Positions 43,740-52,329 of a stretch of DNA of 64,000 nucleotides are shown piece after piece; position 1 is the stretch's first letter; each line of letters opens with the position of its first letter. The position numbers and the translations under genes were made by a program. Location of the stretch: assembly GCA_017794825.1 (NCBI GenBank), contig CP051237.1, positions 2,046,001-2,110,000 on the forward strand, in the 5' to 3' direction. Below the pieces are notes generated by a model that did no database searches, was not told where the DNA came from, and saw nothing but the letters and a program-made list of their open reading frames with translations. Origin of the DNA: Pararhizobium sp. (GTDB lineage: Bacteria > Pseudomonadota > Alphaproteobacteria > Rhizobiales > Rhizobiaceae).

Positions 43740-44680
43740 GGAGCATTTCCTTGCAGACAGCTTCAAAGAGGGTGGCCAGACATAGTGGGCGGCAAGTCAT
43801 GCAATGCATGCCGACGGCATGGGGCTCCGAGGCGAACCAGCCATAGGCAACAACTCCCGGGTACCGACCGAGGAGCCCTGACCGATCCGGTCGACGGGAT
43901 CCTGTTGCAACAACTACTCAATCCGAAACGCGTGGAAACGATGGCTGTTGTTTACCGTTGCAAACACTCATCGTAGCGTCAATGCTCAACTCAACACACT
44001 CGTCTCAGAGGACATCCGCCGCTCCCGCTTTTGGCCAGCCATGGTCAATGCACTCGGTAACGCAATCGACCGCGCCGCACCCCTCCTCAGGCAGAAGCAT
44101 ATCCATGTACTGAAGAGGAACACATCAACTGCGCGGCTGATTTCGATCGCCGTGGTGGAATAGGAAAGCTATTGGATTAGTGCCGAGCTTGGGTAGTCCG
44201 TCGATGAATCAGGGCTTAGCGAACTCAATTCTGATGTCCATGGGTATCTGCACATAATCCCGAAACCGGACATTTACCGTCTAGGCTGGCTTAGAAAGGC
44301 AGCCTACCCCAATTAGCCGTCGGATAAAATAGCTTCCGTGAAATGTGCGGCTGTACTAATGACTCTCTTTGCTACCTTTCCGCCGTCTGGAGAACATGAC
44401 CAAGAATTCCGGGTTTGATGGTAATCCGGACTTCCAATCTGCCGTTCGTTGAATGGACTCAAGTTTTCGGTTTCGAACATCTGAAATGTACGCTTCATCG
44501 ATTTAAAAGGCGAATGCTTTCGGCTCAACCAGAGCCGCCGCCCATGCCAGAAATTGTCCTGAGCAATTCCATGCGCTGGGCGCGGCGTACCTATAGCCAT
44601 CGTGCTGCTTCAGCTTCACGGAACATTCCGCAAGACGGCTGTGATCAAACCGATCAACTGCAAAGTCGCTCTCAAAGTAT
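43740..44680. other. About 0.94 kb gene-poor region
   Basis: Only short, mutually overlapping frames without recognisable domains occur here, and base composition drifts lower in G+C towards the right end. No tRNA, terminal inverted repeats or transposase fragments could be recognised. It separates the sulfur module from the IclR-led operon and may be a decayed insertion or island junction. Confidence 0.45.
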
Positions 44681-44697
44681 GTTTCACATCTTGCAAC
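44681..44697. promoter_or_regulatory. Candidate IclR operator upstream of iclR-type gene
   Basis: GTTTCACATCTTGCAAC (44681-44697) matches the perfect palindrome at 49207-49223 at 14 of 17 positions. It lies 73 bases before the IclR-family ATG, the usual place for an autoregulatory site. It was found by eye, and the regulator-site pairing is inference. Confidence 0.5.
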
Positions 44698-44770
44698 AAA
44701 ATCTTGCATATTAAAATTGGATTTGCGATTGTCTGTCATATGCTAACAGGTTTGCAAGGTAGCCGCCAAC

Positions 44771-45571
44771 ATGTCATCCGGGGCTGAAACAGCATCGAAA
44801 GTCCAGGTCATCGACCGCGCCGTGGAAGTGTTGCGGACCCTTTCCCGGCATCCCGACGGTCTGACCCTTACGGATATCAGCACGCTCACGCAACTTCACA
44901 AGGCGACGGCTCTTCGCTTCCTCAAGTCGCTCGAGCACAACGGAATGGTGGAGCAGGCCCGCTCCGGCAAATTCTGGATGCTGGGGCCGCTGCTTTTCGA
45001 AATGGCCACGCGGGCAAACCGCCGCAACGACCTGCGCGAACTGGCGCGACCGATCATGGAAGCCGCTTGCCGCGACATCCAGGAAACCGTCCAGCTTGCC
45101 GTGCTTTCCAGCAATGAAGTGGTCTATGTGGAGAAGGTAGAGCCGGAAGGCCTTCCGCTCAAGATCAATACCGAAGTCGGCTCGCGAAGACCCATCTACT
45201 GCACTGCTCTAGGCAAAGTCCTCAGTGTCGACCTCGACTGGAGGGATGTCGAGGCGATGCTCGACCACAACGGAATGGATGCGCGTACGGAACGCACCAT
45301 CACCGACCGCAACGCATTCCGCGAAGTCCTCGCGAAGGTGCGCGACGCCGGCTATTCGATCGACGACCGGGAATACAACGAACTGGTCGTATGCACCGCT
45401 GCGCCGGTGCGCAATTCGTCCGGAACTATCGTCGCAGGTCTGAGTATTTCGGCTTTCGGAATCTCCACGGATTCGGACCGGTTCCGCGAAATCATCACCT
45501 GTGTTCGCGAGACGGCCGACCGCATATCGGAGCGGCTGGGTTTTGTGCAGCGCGAGCCCGTAGACGCGTGA
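44771..45571 (+). CDS. IclR-family transcriptional regulator
   Basis: A 266-aa IclR protein: winged HTH (VQVIDRAVEVLRTLSRHPDGLTLTDIST, HKATALRFLKSLEHNGMVEQ; residues 11-65) and the C-terminal effector domain with ETVQLAVLSSNEVVYVEKVE, GSRRPIYCTALGKV, SIDDREYN and SSGTIVAGLSISAFG. It starts the plus-strand block ending at 57784, 16 bp before the mutarotase gene. It is the likely specific regulator of that operon and perhaps of the convergent 57790-63403 operon. Confidence 0.9.
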   Translation: MSSGAETASKVQVIDRAVEVLRTLSRHPDGLTLTDISTLTQLHKATALRFLKSLEHNGMVEQARSGKFWMLGPLLFEMATRANRRNDLRELARPIMEAACRDIQETVQLAVLSSNEVVYVEKVEPEGLPLKINTEVGSRRPIYCTALGKVLSVDLDWRDVEAMLDHNGMDARTERTITDRNAFREVLAKVRDAGYSIDDREYNELVVCTAAPVRNSSGTIVAGLSISAFGISTDSDRFREIITCVRETADRISERLGFVQREPVDA

Positions 45572-45587
45572 CGCCCCCGGTGCCAAC

Positions 45588-46469
45588 GTGACAGAAACCT
45601 TCCTGATCACCAGCAAAACCGGCGAGGCCTCCGTTTCTTCAACAGGAGCAGAACTCAGGTCATGGCGTGTCGCCGGCAGGGAAGTTCTGTGGTCCGGCGA
45701 TCCCGGGTTCTGGCCGAAAACGGCTCCCGTTCTCTTTCCCGTCGTCGGACGGTGCGCGGGAAAATTGATCCGGGTCGACGGCATATCCTATCCCATGGAC
45801 GACCACGGCTTCGCCTCGTCGTCCGAGTTTACACTCGGCTCGCGGAACGACCAGACTGTTACGCTGACGCTCGAGGCTACGGAGGCTACCCGTCGCCATT
45901 ATCCCTTCGCCTTCGAGTTCTCGGTCTCGTACCGGATCGAAGACGCTTCGCTGACGGCGACGCTGGCCGTGCACAATGGCGACCGGCGGCCCCTGCCCTA
46001 TGCGGTCGGCCTGCATCCCGGTTTCCGCTTCCCGTTCCGGGATCACAGGGCCGGATGCGCGCAGATCGTATTCGAGAAAACCGAATGCGCCCGCGTGCCG
46101 GTCATCACTCCCGACGGGCTGTTTACCGACCGGTCGCGGCCTCTCGTCATGATGGATAACAGGCTGCCCCTGACCGATGAAAACCTTGGCGCCGAGGCGC
46201 TTTGCTTTCTGGATTGCAACAGCAGGCGTCTGACCTTCGAGGCGCCGGACGAATCGGCCATCGTCGTCGAGAACTCCGGCATGCCCCATTTCGCCATCTG
46301 GACGAAACCGTCGGCGCCGCTGCTTTCGATCGAAAGCTGGACCGGTCACGGCGATCCGCTAGAGTTCGACGGGGAACTGGCGGATAAGCCGTCGATGCGC
46401 CTGCTCGAACCGGGCGCGCGTGCGGCTCACACTGTACGCTATTCCTACCGGAGTGCGGCCGATGGCTGA
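45588..46469 (+). CDS. Aldose 1-epimerase (galactose mutarotase-like) family protein
   Basis: 293 aa from a GTG start. Galactose-mutarotase-like beta-sandwich: conserved WSGDPGFWPKTAPVLFPVVGR near 35-55, MDDHGFAS with the catalytic-type histidine near 66, and YAVGLHPGFRFP near 140 with the second histidine. The start resembles the YihR/YeaD branch of COG2017. Mutarotases speed anomer exchange so that a dehydrogenase or isomerase receives the right form, and they are common in sulfoquinovose operons. Its stop overlaps the lactonase start by 8 bases. Confidence 0.86.
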   Translation: MTETFLITSKTGEASVSSTGAELRSWRVAGREVLWSGDPGFWPKTAPVLFPVVGRCAGKLIRVDGISYPMDDHGFASSSEFTLGSRNDQTVTLTLEATEATRRHYPFAFEFSVSYRIEDASLTATLAVHNGDRRPLPYAVGLHPGFRFPFRDHRAGCAQIVFEKTECARVPVITPDGLFTDRSRPLVMMDNRLPLTDENLGAEALCFLDCNSRRLTFEAPDESAIVVENSGMPHFAIWTKPSAPLLSIESWTGHGDPLEFDGELADKPSMRLLEPGARAAHTVRYSYRSAADG

Positions 46470-47364
46470 TATTTCGATCATCACGGAGGCGGCCGACATT
46501 CTCGGCGAAGCGCCCCAATGGAACGGCAGTGAAGGATTGTTGTACCGGGTCGACGCCTTCGCTCCGGCGATCCGCCGAATGCGGCCTGACGGCAGTGAAG
46601 CGGAGAGCTTCGCTATGCCGTGCGATATCGGCTCCTTCGTCTTCGCAAATCCCGGCCATCTTGTCGGCGGCATGCGGACCGGCTTCAACCACATCGATCT
46701 CGAGACCGGCTCGGTGACGCCGATCGTCAATCCGCTCGGTACGGATCCGCGACTGCTCCTCAATGACGGCAAGTGCGACCGTCGCGGACGCTACTGGTGC
46801 GGCAGCGTGCACTCGGATTTCGTCGGGCGACAGGCAGCGCTCTTCAGGCTCGATCCGGATCTGAGTGTCCGGCAGATGGATGACGGCTTCATCATCGGAA
46901 ACGGCATCGCCTTCTCGCCGGACGACGATCGCATGTATTTCGCCGACAGCCGCGATGAAACCGTATGGGTGTACGATTTCGATCTCGAAACCGGCATGAT
47001 AGCGAACAGGCGCGCTTTCTTCTCGACTGCGGACATCGAGGGACGTGTCGACGGCGCCACCTGCGATGTCGACGGCAACTACTGGTGCGCCCTCGTTCAC
47101 GGCGGTGCGGTCGGCTGCATATCGCCCGACGGAAAACTTGTCGAAAGAATCGAGTTGCCGGTCCGCCATCCGACCATGGTAACTTTCGGCGGCGACGATC
47201 TCGCGAGCCTCTTCGTGACGTCGGCATCGAACATGCTCGAAGAGTCGGAGCGGCCGAATTGGCCGCATGCCGGCAAGGTCTTCCGCATCGACGGCCTCGG
47301 CGCGAAGGGTCTGCCGGAACCGCATTTCAACCACGATTTCAGCCAGACGGGGGGCAGAAACTGA
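46462..47364 (+). CDS. SMP-30/gluconolactonase family lactonase
   Basis: A 300-aa beta-propeller from ATG 46462. Single-metal site elements: Glu in LGEAPQW, Asn in IGNGIAFSPDD, and Asp in VDGATCDVDGNYWCALV; the loop LLNDGKCDRRGRYWCGS is family-typical. It hydrolyses a sugar-acid lactone, the second step after sugar oxidation in Entner-Doudoroff-like and sulfo-ED pathways. It overlaps the mutarotase gene and shares one base with the next SDR gene, so the set is translationally coupled. Confidence 0.88.
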   Translation: MADISIITEAADILGEAPQWNGSEGLLYRVDAFAPAIRRMRPDGSEAESFAMPCDIGSFVFANPGHLVGGMRTGFNHIDLETGSVTPIVNPLGTDPRLLLNDGKCDRRGRYWCGSVHSDFVGRQAALFRLDPDLSVRQMDDGFIIGNGIAFSPDDDRMYFADSRDETVWVYDFDLETGMIANRRAFFSTADIEGRVDGATCDVDGNYWCALVHGGAVGCISPDGKLVERIELPVRHPTMVTFGGDDLASLFVTSASNMLEESERPNWPHAGKVFRIDGLGAKGLPEPHFNHDFSQTGGRN

Positions 47365-48038
47365 TGCCGACGGTTCTCATCACGGGTTGCGACACGGGCA
47401 TAGGACGCGAATTCGCACAGCAATATGTGCGTGACGCTTGGGATGTGATCGCCACATATCGCGATCCCGACAATCAGCTCGAACATGCGACTGGCTTGCG
47501 GAACCGCAAGCTCGACGTCACGATTGCCGAAGACTTCCATGAACTGAAGGCCGATCTGGGCGACGAACCGCTGGATCTGATCGTTTCGAACGCGGGTGTC
47601 GGGCTCGACACCGGCAAACTCGGCTCGCTCGATTACGACTATGTCCGAACCATGTACGAGATCAATACGATCGGCCCCTTGCGTCTGGTCGAGACCTTCG
47701 TCGACAATCTGACGTCCGGCACCCAGCGCCGTCTGGCGACGGTGACGAGCCGGATGGGATCGATCGGCCTCAACCTGTCGGGCGGCCACTACGGATACCG
47801 CGCCAGCAAGGCCGGCCTCAACGCTATCATGCGCAGTCTGGCCATCGACCTCTTCCCGCGCGGCATTACGGTTGTCTCCCTGCATCCAGGCTGGGTGGAT
47901 ACCGCAGGAGGCGGCAGTCCGAATGCCGCGATCCCGGTCGCCGAAAGCGTCGCCTCCATGCGCAATGTCATCCGCTGGCTCGGCAGCCACGAGACCGGCC
48001 AGGTCTACAGCTATGACGGGACGCCGCTGACATGGTGA
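47364..48038 (+). CDS. SDR-family oxidoreductase (C-factor/CsgA-like)
   Basis: 224 aa from ATG 47364 (TGATG overlap with the lactonase stop). The cofactor motif ITGCDTGIGREFAQQY is at residues 6-21, a basic residue follows beta-2 (TYRDP), SNAGVG stands at the NNAG position and Tyr-x3-Lys is YGYRASKAGLNA near 147. It resembles the single-domain CsgA/C-factor SDRs. In this operon it may be the sugar dehydrogenase acting before the lactonase, though the Gfo/Idh/MocA protein downstream is an alternative. Confidence 0.83.
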   Translation: MPTVLITGCDTGIGREFAQQYVRDAWDVIATYRDPDNQLEHATGLRNRKLDVTIAEDFHELKADLGDEPLDLIVSNAGVGLDTGKLGSLDYDYVRTMYEINTIGPLRLVETFVDNLTSGTQRRLATVTSRMGSIGLNLSGGHYGYRASKAGLNAIMRSLAIDLFPRGITVVSLHPGWVDTAGGGSPNAAIPVAESVASMRNVIRWLGSHETGQVYSYDGTPLTW

Positions 48039-49207
48039 AAGACTCCGACAAATGGGACCTCATCATAGCCGGAGGCCGGGTCATCGATCCGGTCAACGGT
48101 CTGGACACGATTGCCGACGTCGCGATCTTCGACGGCCGGATTGCAGCCGTCGGCCGGGACCTGCCACGCTCGCACCATGTGGCGATCCAGGATGCAAACG
48201 GGCTGATCGTCACGCCCGGCCTCATCGACATTCACACCCATATCTACCACAAGGCCACGGCCTACGGCGTCGATCCCGATCCGGTCGCCCGACGTTCCGG
48301 GACCGTCACCATGGTCGATGCGGGAAGCGCCGGCGCCGGCAATTTCGCCGGCCTTCGCGATTTCATCTTCGACCGCTCTCCGTTGCGCCTGCTTGCCTAT
48401 GTCAACATATCCTACCCCGGAATTTTCGCATTCGACCGCGATTACGTCGTCGGCGAAGCCGCCGTGCGCGAGCTCCTCTCTGTCGATCATTGCGTTGCGA
48501 CGGTGGAAGCCCACCGCGACATCGCCGTCGGCGTCAAGGTGCGGCTCGGCGCCAATACTTCCGGCGAGATCGGAATGCTTGCCCTCGATCGCGCCATCGA
48601 AGCGGCGGGCCGTGTCGGGCTGCCGGTCATGACGCATATCGGCAAGCCGCCTCCGACCTATGCGGAGATCCTTGCACGGCTCCGCCCCGGCGACCTTCTG
48701 ACTCACTGCTTCAGGCCGGCGCCGAACGCGCCGGTCGACGAGGCAGGCAGCGTCCTGCCTGCGCTTCGCGAAGCCCGCGAACGCGGAGTCCTGTTCGACA
48801 TCGGGCACGGCATGGGAGCCTTCGGGTTCAGGAGCGCGGTCCAGGCGATCGAGGAGGGGTTTCAGCCTGACATCATATCGAGCGACGTCCATGCCCTGTG
48901 CGTGGATGGTCCGGCATTCGACCTGCTGCATACCGTGAGCAAGCTGGTGAATTGCGGCGTGGGCATCGCCGACGCCGTCGCCATGGTCACCGGCACTCCC
49001 GCCCGGGCCCTGAACAGGCCCGAGACCGGAAATCTTTCCCCCGGAGCAGCAGCCGATATCTCGCTCCTCGAAACCGTCGACCAACCGATCGTCTATGCCG
49101 ACGTCACTGGCGAGACACGGACCGGAAGCATACGCTTTCTGACGCGCGGAACGCTGATCGGTGGTATATTTCATGAGCCCCTCGACCGGCCTTTTGAACT
49201 TGAATAG
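48032..49207 (+). CDS. Amidohydrolase/deacetylase-family metallohydrolase (Atu3266-like)
   Basis: 391-aa TIM-barrel amidohydrolase. It shows the HxH metal motif in PGLIDIHTHIYHKATAYG near 67-72, MTHIGKPPPTYAEI near 200, LLTHCF near 224, and the late aspartate region DIGHGMGAFGF/ISSDVHALCVDG. It is related to Atu3266-type enzymes, which hydrolyse acetylated alpha-hydroxy acids such as acetyl-(R)-mandelate. The family often sits with D-amino-acid-type PLP enzymes, as here (next gene). The real substrate is unknown. It overlaps the SDR gene by 7 bases. Confidence 0.82.
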   Translation: MVKDSDKWDLIIAGGRVIDPVNGLDTIADVAIFDGRIAAVGRDLPRSHHVAIQDANGLIVTPGLIDIHTHIYHKATAYGVDPDPVARRSGTVTMVDAGSAGAGNFAGLRDFIFDRSPLRLLAYVNISYPGIFAFDRDYVVGEAAVRELLSVDHCVATVEAHRDIAVGVKVRLGANTSGEIGMLALDRAIEAAGRVGLPVMTHIGKPPPTYAEILARLRPGDLLTHCFRPAPNAPVDEAGSVLPALREARERGVLFDIGHGMGAFGFRSAVQAIEEGFQPDIISSDVHALCVDGPAFDLLHTVSKLVNCGVGIADAVAMVTGTPARALNRPETGNLSPGAAADISLLETVDQPIVYADVTGETRTGSIRFLTRGTLIGGIFHEPLDRPFELE

Positions 49208-49223
49208 TTTCATATATTGAAAC
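49207..49223. promoter_or_regulatory. Perfect 17-bp palindrome, candidate IclR operator
   Basis: GTTTCA-TATAT-TGAAAC: six-base arms are perfect and the centre AT-rich. It lies at the end of the amidohydrolase gene and 26 bases upstream of a -35-like TTGCAC. It matches the site before the IclR gene at 14 of 17 positions, which supports a shared regulator controlling an internal promoter. Confidence 0.6.
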
Positions 49224-49248
49224 TTGATATTGATATGTAATATTTTTC

Positions 49249-49276
49249 TTGCACAAAGTATCCATACGTCTATAGT
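49249..49276 (+). promoter_or_regulatory. Internal sigma-70-like promoter
   Basis: TTGCAC (49249-49254), 16-bp spacer, TATAGT (49271-49276), in the 104-bp AT-rich gap before the PLP-enzyme gene and downstream of the 17-bp palindrome. It would allow separate expression of 49312-57784. Confidence 0.5.
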
Positions 49277-49311
49277 GTCGGAACATCAGGTATCGACATG
49301 GAGGTCGGCTG

Positions 49312-50412
49312 GTGCTGGCAGAAATGGGAAAGTGGGGTGCTGTATCAAGCTGGGATTTCCGCTCGGCTCTCATCGATACGCCCGCCCCGGTGATCGACCT
49401 CGACATCGCCGAGCGCAACATCGTCCGCGCTCAGGCGATCTGCGACAATGCCGGCGTCGCCAACCGTCCACACATCAAGACACACAAATCCGTCTTTCTG
49501 GGCCGTCTTCAGCTGAAACACGGCGCTGCCGGAATCACCTGTCAGAAACTCGGCGAAGCCGAAATCATGGCGGCGGCCGGTTTCAATGACATTCTGGTGA
49601 GCTACAATATCCTCGGCCGCGCCAAGCACAGGCGACTTGCGACCCTGAATGAAAAGACAGTCCTGACCGTTTCCTGTGATAACGCCGTGGTGGCGAGGGA
49701 TCTTTCCACCGCGGTTTCGGGCGGCGCAAAACCGCTGAAGGTTCTTGTTGAATGCGACACGGGGCGACACCGTTGCGGCGTGACTTCCCCGACGGCGGCA
49801 GCAGAACTTGCCGGGGTCGTCAACGCTCTGCCCGGCCTCGCCTTCTCCGGCCTGTTGATGTATCCGCCGAACGGCGAGACGGCGCAAACCCGGTCCTTCA
49901 TTGACGAGGTTCGCACGCTGTGCGCGGAAGCGGGCCTTTCGCTTGAAACGGTCTCAGCCGGCGGAACGCCGAATCTCGCCTGGGCGGGCCAGTTCGGAGA
50001 ATCCGAGTTCAGAGCCGGTACGAACATCTTCAACGATCGGCAGATGGTCAGCCTCGGCGCCTGCGCACCGGAAGACTGTGCGCTTTTCGTCTATGCGACC
50101 ATCGTCTCGCATCCTGAACCCGGACGGGTCATGATCGATGCCGGATCCAAGACCCTGACCAGCGAACTGGTGGGATTCGGGGACTACGGCGAACTCGTCG
50201 ACTATCCGGGCGCCAGCCTTTACCGGTTTGCCGAAGAGCACGGTTTCGTCGATGTGTCCGGATGCAAAACCCTGCCGGAAGTCGGCGAGATCGTTCGGGT
50301 GCTTCCCAATCATATCTGCCCCCTCGTCAATCTCTATGACGAGATCGCGTATTTGCGCGACGGAGAGCTCGCCGGAAGGTTCGCGATCGACGCACGCGGA
50401 AAGGTCAACTGA
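49312..50412 (+). CDS. DSD1/D-threonine-aldolase-like PLP enzyme (alanine racemase N-fold)
   Basis: 366 aa, fold-type III PLP enzyme. It starts at GTG 49312 with GGAGG 7 bases upstream (an ATG at 49324 is less well placed). The N-terminal barrel carries the PLP lysine in RPHIKTHKS near residue 60, plus SAGGTPN and EFRAGTNIFND. The C-terminal LPNHICPLVN has a His-x-Cys pair, the zinc ligands of D-serine dehydratase and 3-hydroxy-D-aspartate aldolase; D-threonine aldolase uses His-x-Asp. A beta-elimination or aldol cleavage of a D-3-hydroxy amino acid is therefore likely. Its link to the sugar genes is unclear. Confidence 0.85.
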   Translation: MLAEMGKWGAVSSWDFRSALIDTPAPVIDLDIAERNIVRAQAICDNAGVANRPHIKTHKSVFLGRLQLKHGAAGITCQKLGEAEIMAAAGFNDILVSYNILGRAKHRRLATLNEKTVLTVSCDNAVVARDLSTAVSGGAKPLKVLVECDTGRHRCGVTSPTAAAELAGVVNALPGLAFSGLLMYPPNGETAQTRSFIDEVRTLCAEAGLSLETVSAGGTPNLAWAGQFGESEFRAGTNIFNDRQMVSLGACAPEDCALFVYATIVSHPEPGRVMIDAGSKTLTSELVGFGDYGELVDYPGASLYRFAEEHGFVDVSGCKTLPEVGEIVRVLPNHICPLVNLYDEIAYLRDGELAGRFAIDARGKVN

Positions 50413-50455
50413 AGTGGATCAGCGAAATGCCGGACACACTGACTGGAGGAAGAAC

Positions 50456-51244
50456 ATGTCCAACCCGTTTCGTGCGGCACTGAATACAGGTCGGCCGCTG
50501 ATCGGCATCTGGTCGATGCTGAATTCGGCAAATGCGGTCGAAGGGCTCGGCTGGGCCGGTTACGACTGGCTTCTGATCGACGGCGAACACGCACCGATCA
50601 GCCTTGCCGACACCATGACTCATCTGCGCATCCTCGAAGCGACGCCGACGATTCCAATCGTCCGGTTGCCATGGAACGACCGGACGATGCTGAAACAGTT
50701 CCTCGATGCCGGCGCGACCACCATCATGCTCCCCTACATACAAAGCGCCGAGGAGGCCACCGCCGCCGTCGACGCCATGCTCTATCCGCCGCACGGGCAC
50801 CGGGGCGTCGCCGCCATCCATCGCGCCAGCCGCTATGGTTTCGACAAGGGCTATTTCAGGAACGCATCGGATTCGCTCTATCTTATCCTTCAGGCCGAAA
50901 CGGCCGAGGCTCTGGACAATATCGAGGAGATCGCCTCCGTGGACGGGGTGGACGCGGTCTTCTTCGGTCCCGGAGACCTTGCCGCAAGCATGGGCAAGAT
51001 CGGCCAGGCTGCCGATGCGGAAGTCACGGACGCCATCGATGCTGCGGCCGAGAAGGTGCGTAAGGCCGGGAAGGCCGTCGGCGTGCTGGCGCCCAATGAC
51101 GACATCTCCGAACGCCATCTCAACAACGGCTTTCATTTCGTGTCCGTCGCCAACGAGGCGGCCCTGCTGTTTTCCACGGCCGGCTCGACTGCAGAGAGAT
51201 TCATGACAATTGCCGCATCCACCAAGATCCGGGAGGAGTCCTGA
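50456..51244 (+). CDS. HpcH/HpaI-family class II aldolase
   Basis: 262 aa from ATG 50456 with GGAGGAAG. The pattern is that of pyruvate-dependent GarL/HpaI/RhmA aldolases: DWLLIDGEHAPISL near 35 (base histidine), VRLPWND (pyruvate-binding Arg), HRASRYG, the metal Glu in LQAETAEAL and the metal Asp in FFGPGDLAASMG. Such enzymes split 2-keto-3-deoxy acids into pyruvate plus an aldehyde. With lactonase and MR/MLE genes it completes a non-phosphorylating ED-type route. In sulfo-ED the corresponding aldolase yields pyruvate and sulfolactaldehyde. Confidence 0.88.
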   Translation: MSNPFRAALNTGRPLIGIWSMLNSANAVEGLGWAGYDWLLIDGEHAPISLADTMTHLRILEATPTIPIVRLPWNDRTMLKQFLDAGATTIMLPYIQSAEEATAAVDAMLYPPHGHRGVAAIHRASRYGFDKGYFRNASDSLYLILQAETAEALDNIEEIASVDGVDAVFFGPGDLAASMGKIGQAADAEVTDAIDAAAEKVRKAGKAVGVLAPNDDISERHLNNGFHFVSVANEAALLFSTAGSTAERFMTIAASTKIREES

Positions 51245-51246
51245 CG

Positions 51247-52329
51247 ATGGCGACGGTGGAATTCCGCAAACTCGTCAAGCGATACGGAACCCATCAGGTC
51301 GTGCACGGCATAGACCTCGCCATCAACGACGGCGAATTCCTCGTCCTTGTCGGTCCGTCCGGCTGCGGCAAGAGCACGTCGCTGCGCATGCTGGCCGGTC
51401 TGGAGGACATCTCCGGCGGAGAGATTCTGATCGGTGACAAGGTCGTCAACGAGGTTGAGCCGCGCAACCGGGACATCGCCATGGTGTTTCAGGACTATGC
51501 GCTCTATCCGCACATGTCGGTTTACGAAAACATGGCGTTTTCGCTACACTATCGCGATACTCCGAAGCAGGAAATCCGGACCCGCGTAATGGAAGCGGCG
51601 GAAATCCTCGGACTTCAGGACCTGCTTGACCGGCGGCCGAAACAGCTTTCCGGCGGCCAGCGTCAGCGCGTGGCCATGGGTCGGGCGATCGTCCGCAAGC
51701 CGCAGGTCTTTCTCTTCGACGAGCCGCTTTCCAACCTGGACGCCAAGTTGCGCGGCTCCATGCGTCTCGAGATCAAGAAACTTCATCGCAAGCTTGGAGT
51801 GACAACGGTTTACGTCACGCACGACCAGATCGAGGCAATGACGCTTGCCGACAGGGTCGTGGTCATGAACTCCGGCAATATCGACCAGGTCGGCACACCG
51901 GAAGACGTCTACCATTCGCCGCAGACGATCTTCGTTGCAGGTTTCATCGGTTCTCCGACAATGAACCTGCTTCCGGCCAAACGCAATGGTTCCGCAACCA
52001 TTGTGGTCGGCGAGAAGAGCGACTTCCACGTGCAATTGCCTGCGAAGTCGGCGTCAAACACCGACGCATTCGTCTTCGGCATTCGCCCGGAGGATATCGC
52101 CATCGCCAGCGGCGACCCGGAGGACGGCCGTGTCCACGTCGACGGCGTCGTAGACGTCGTCGAGGCGCTTGGACCCGACACGCTGGTCTTTGCCGATGTC
52201 GGCGGCCACCAAGTGACGGCGCGCGTCAGACCCGACGTCAAGCCGGATATCGGCCAGCCCGTGCGGCTCTCGCTCGATGTGAGCCGCGCCCATTTTTTTG
52301 AATCGGAAAGCGGAAAGGTAGTTTCTTGA
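51247..52329 (+). CDS. Sugar ABC transporter ATP-binding protein (UgpC/MalK-like)
   Basis: 360 aa, CUT1-type ATPase. It has Walker A GPSGCGKST near residue 38, signature LSGGQRQRVAMGRAI, Walker B VFLFDEPLSNLD, H-loop YVTHDQIEAMT and the C-terminal TOBE/OB part (FGIRPEDIAIASGD). It starts 2 bp after the aldolase stop and overlaps the next gene by 4 bases. It energises the importer made of 53396, 54702 and 55614. Having the ATPase upstream of the SBP gene differs from the sugar cluster at 28 kb. Confidence 0.91.
   Translation: MATVEFRKLVKRYGTHQVVHGIDLAINDGEFLVLVGPSGCGKSTSLRMLAGLEDISGGEILIGDKVVNEVEPRNRDIAMVFQDYALYPHMSVYENMAFSLHYRDTPKQEIRTRVMEAAEILGLQDLLDRRPKQLSGGQRQRVAMGRAIVRKPQVFLFDEPLSNLDAKLRGSMRLEIKKLHRKLGVTTVYVTHDQIEAMTLADRVVVMNSGNIDQVGTPEDVYHSPQTIFVAGFIGSPTMNLLPAKRNGSATIVVGEKSDFHVQLPAKSASNTDAFVFGIRPEDIAIASGDPEDGRVHVDGVVDVVEALGPDTLVFADVGGHQVTARVRPDVKPDIGQPVRLSLDVSRAHFFESESGKVVS

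Noticed and set aside
43948..44163. 71-codon frame in the gene-poor kilobase
   Set aside because: No recognisable motif or translation signal. It is equally likely by chance in this less GC-rich stretch.
44313..44739. Overlapping minus-strand frames before the IclR gene
   Set aside because: Their starts lack Shine-Dalgarno sequences and the products show no family similarity that I recognise.
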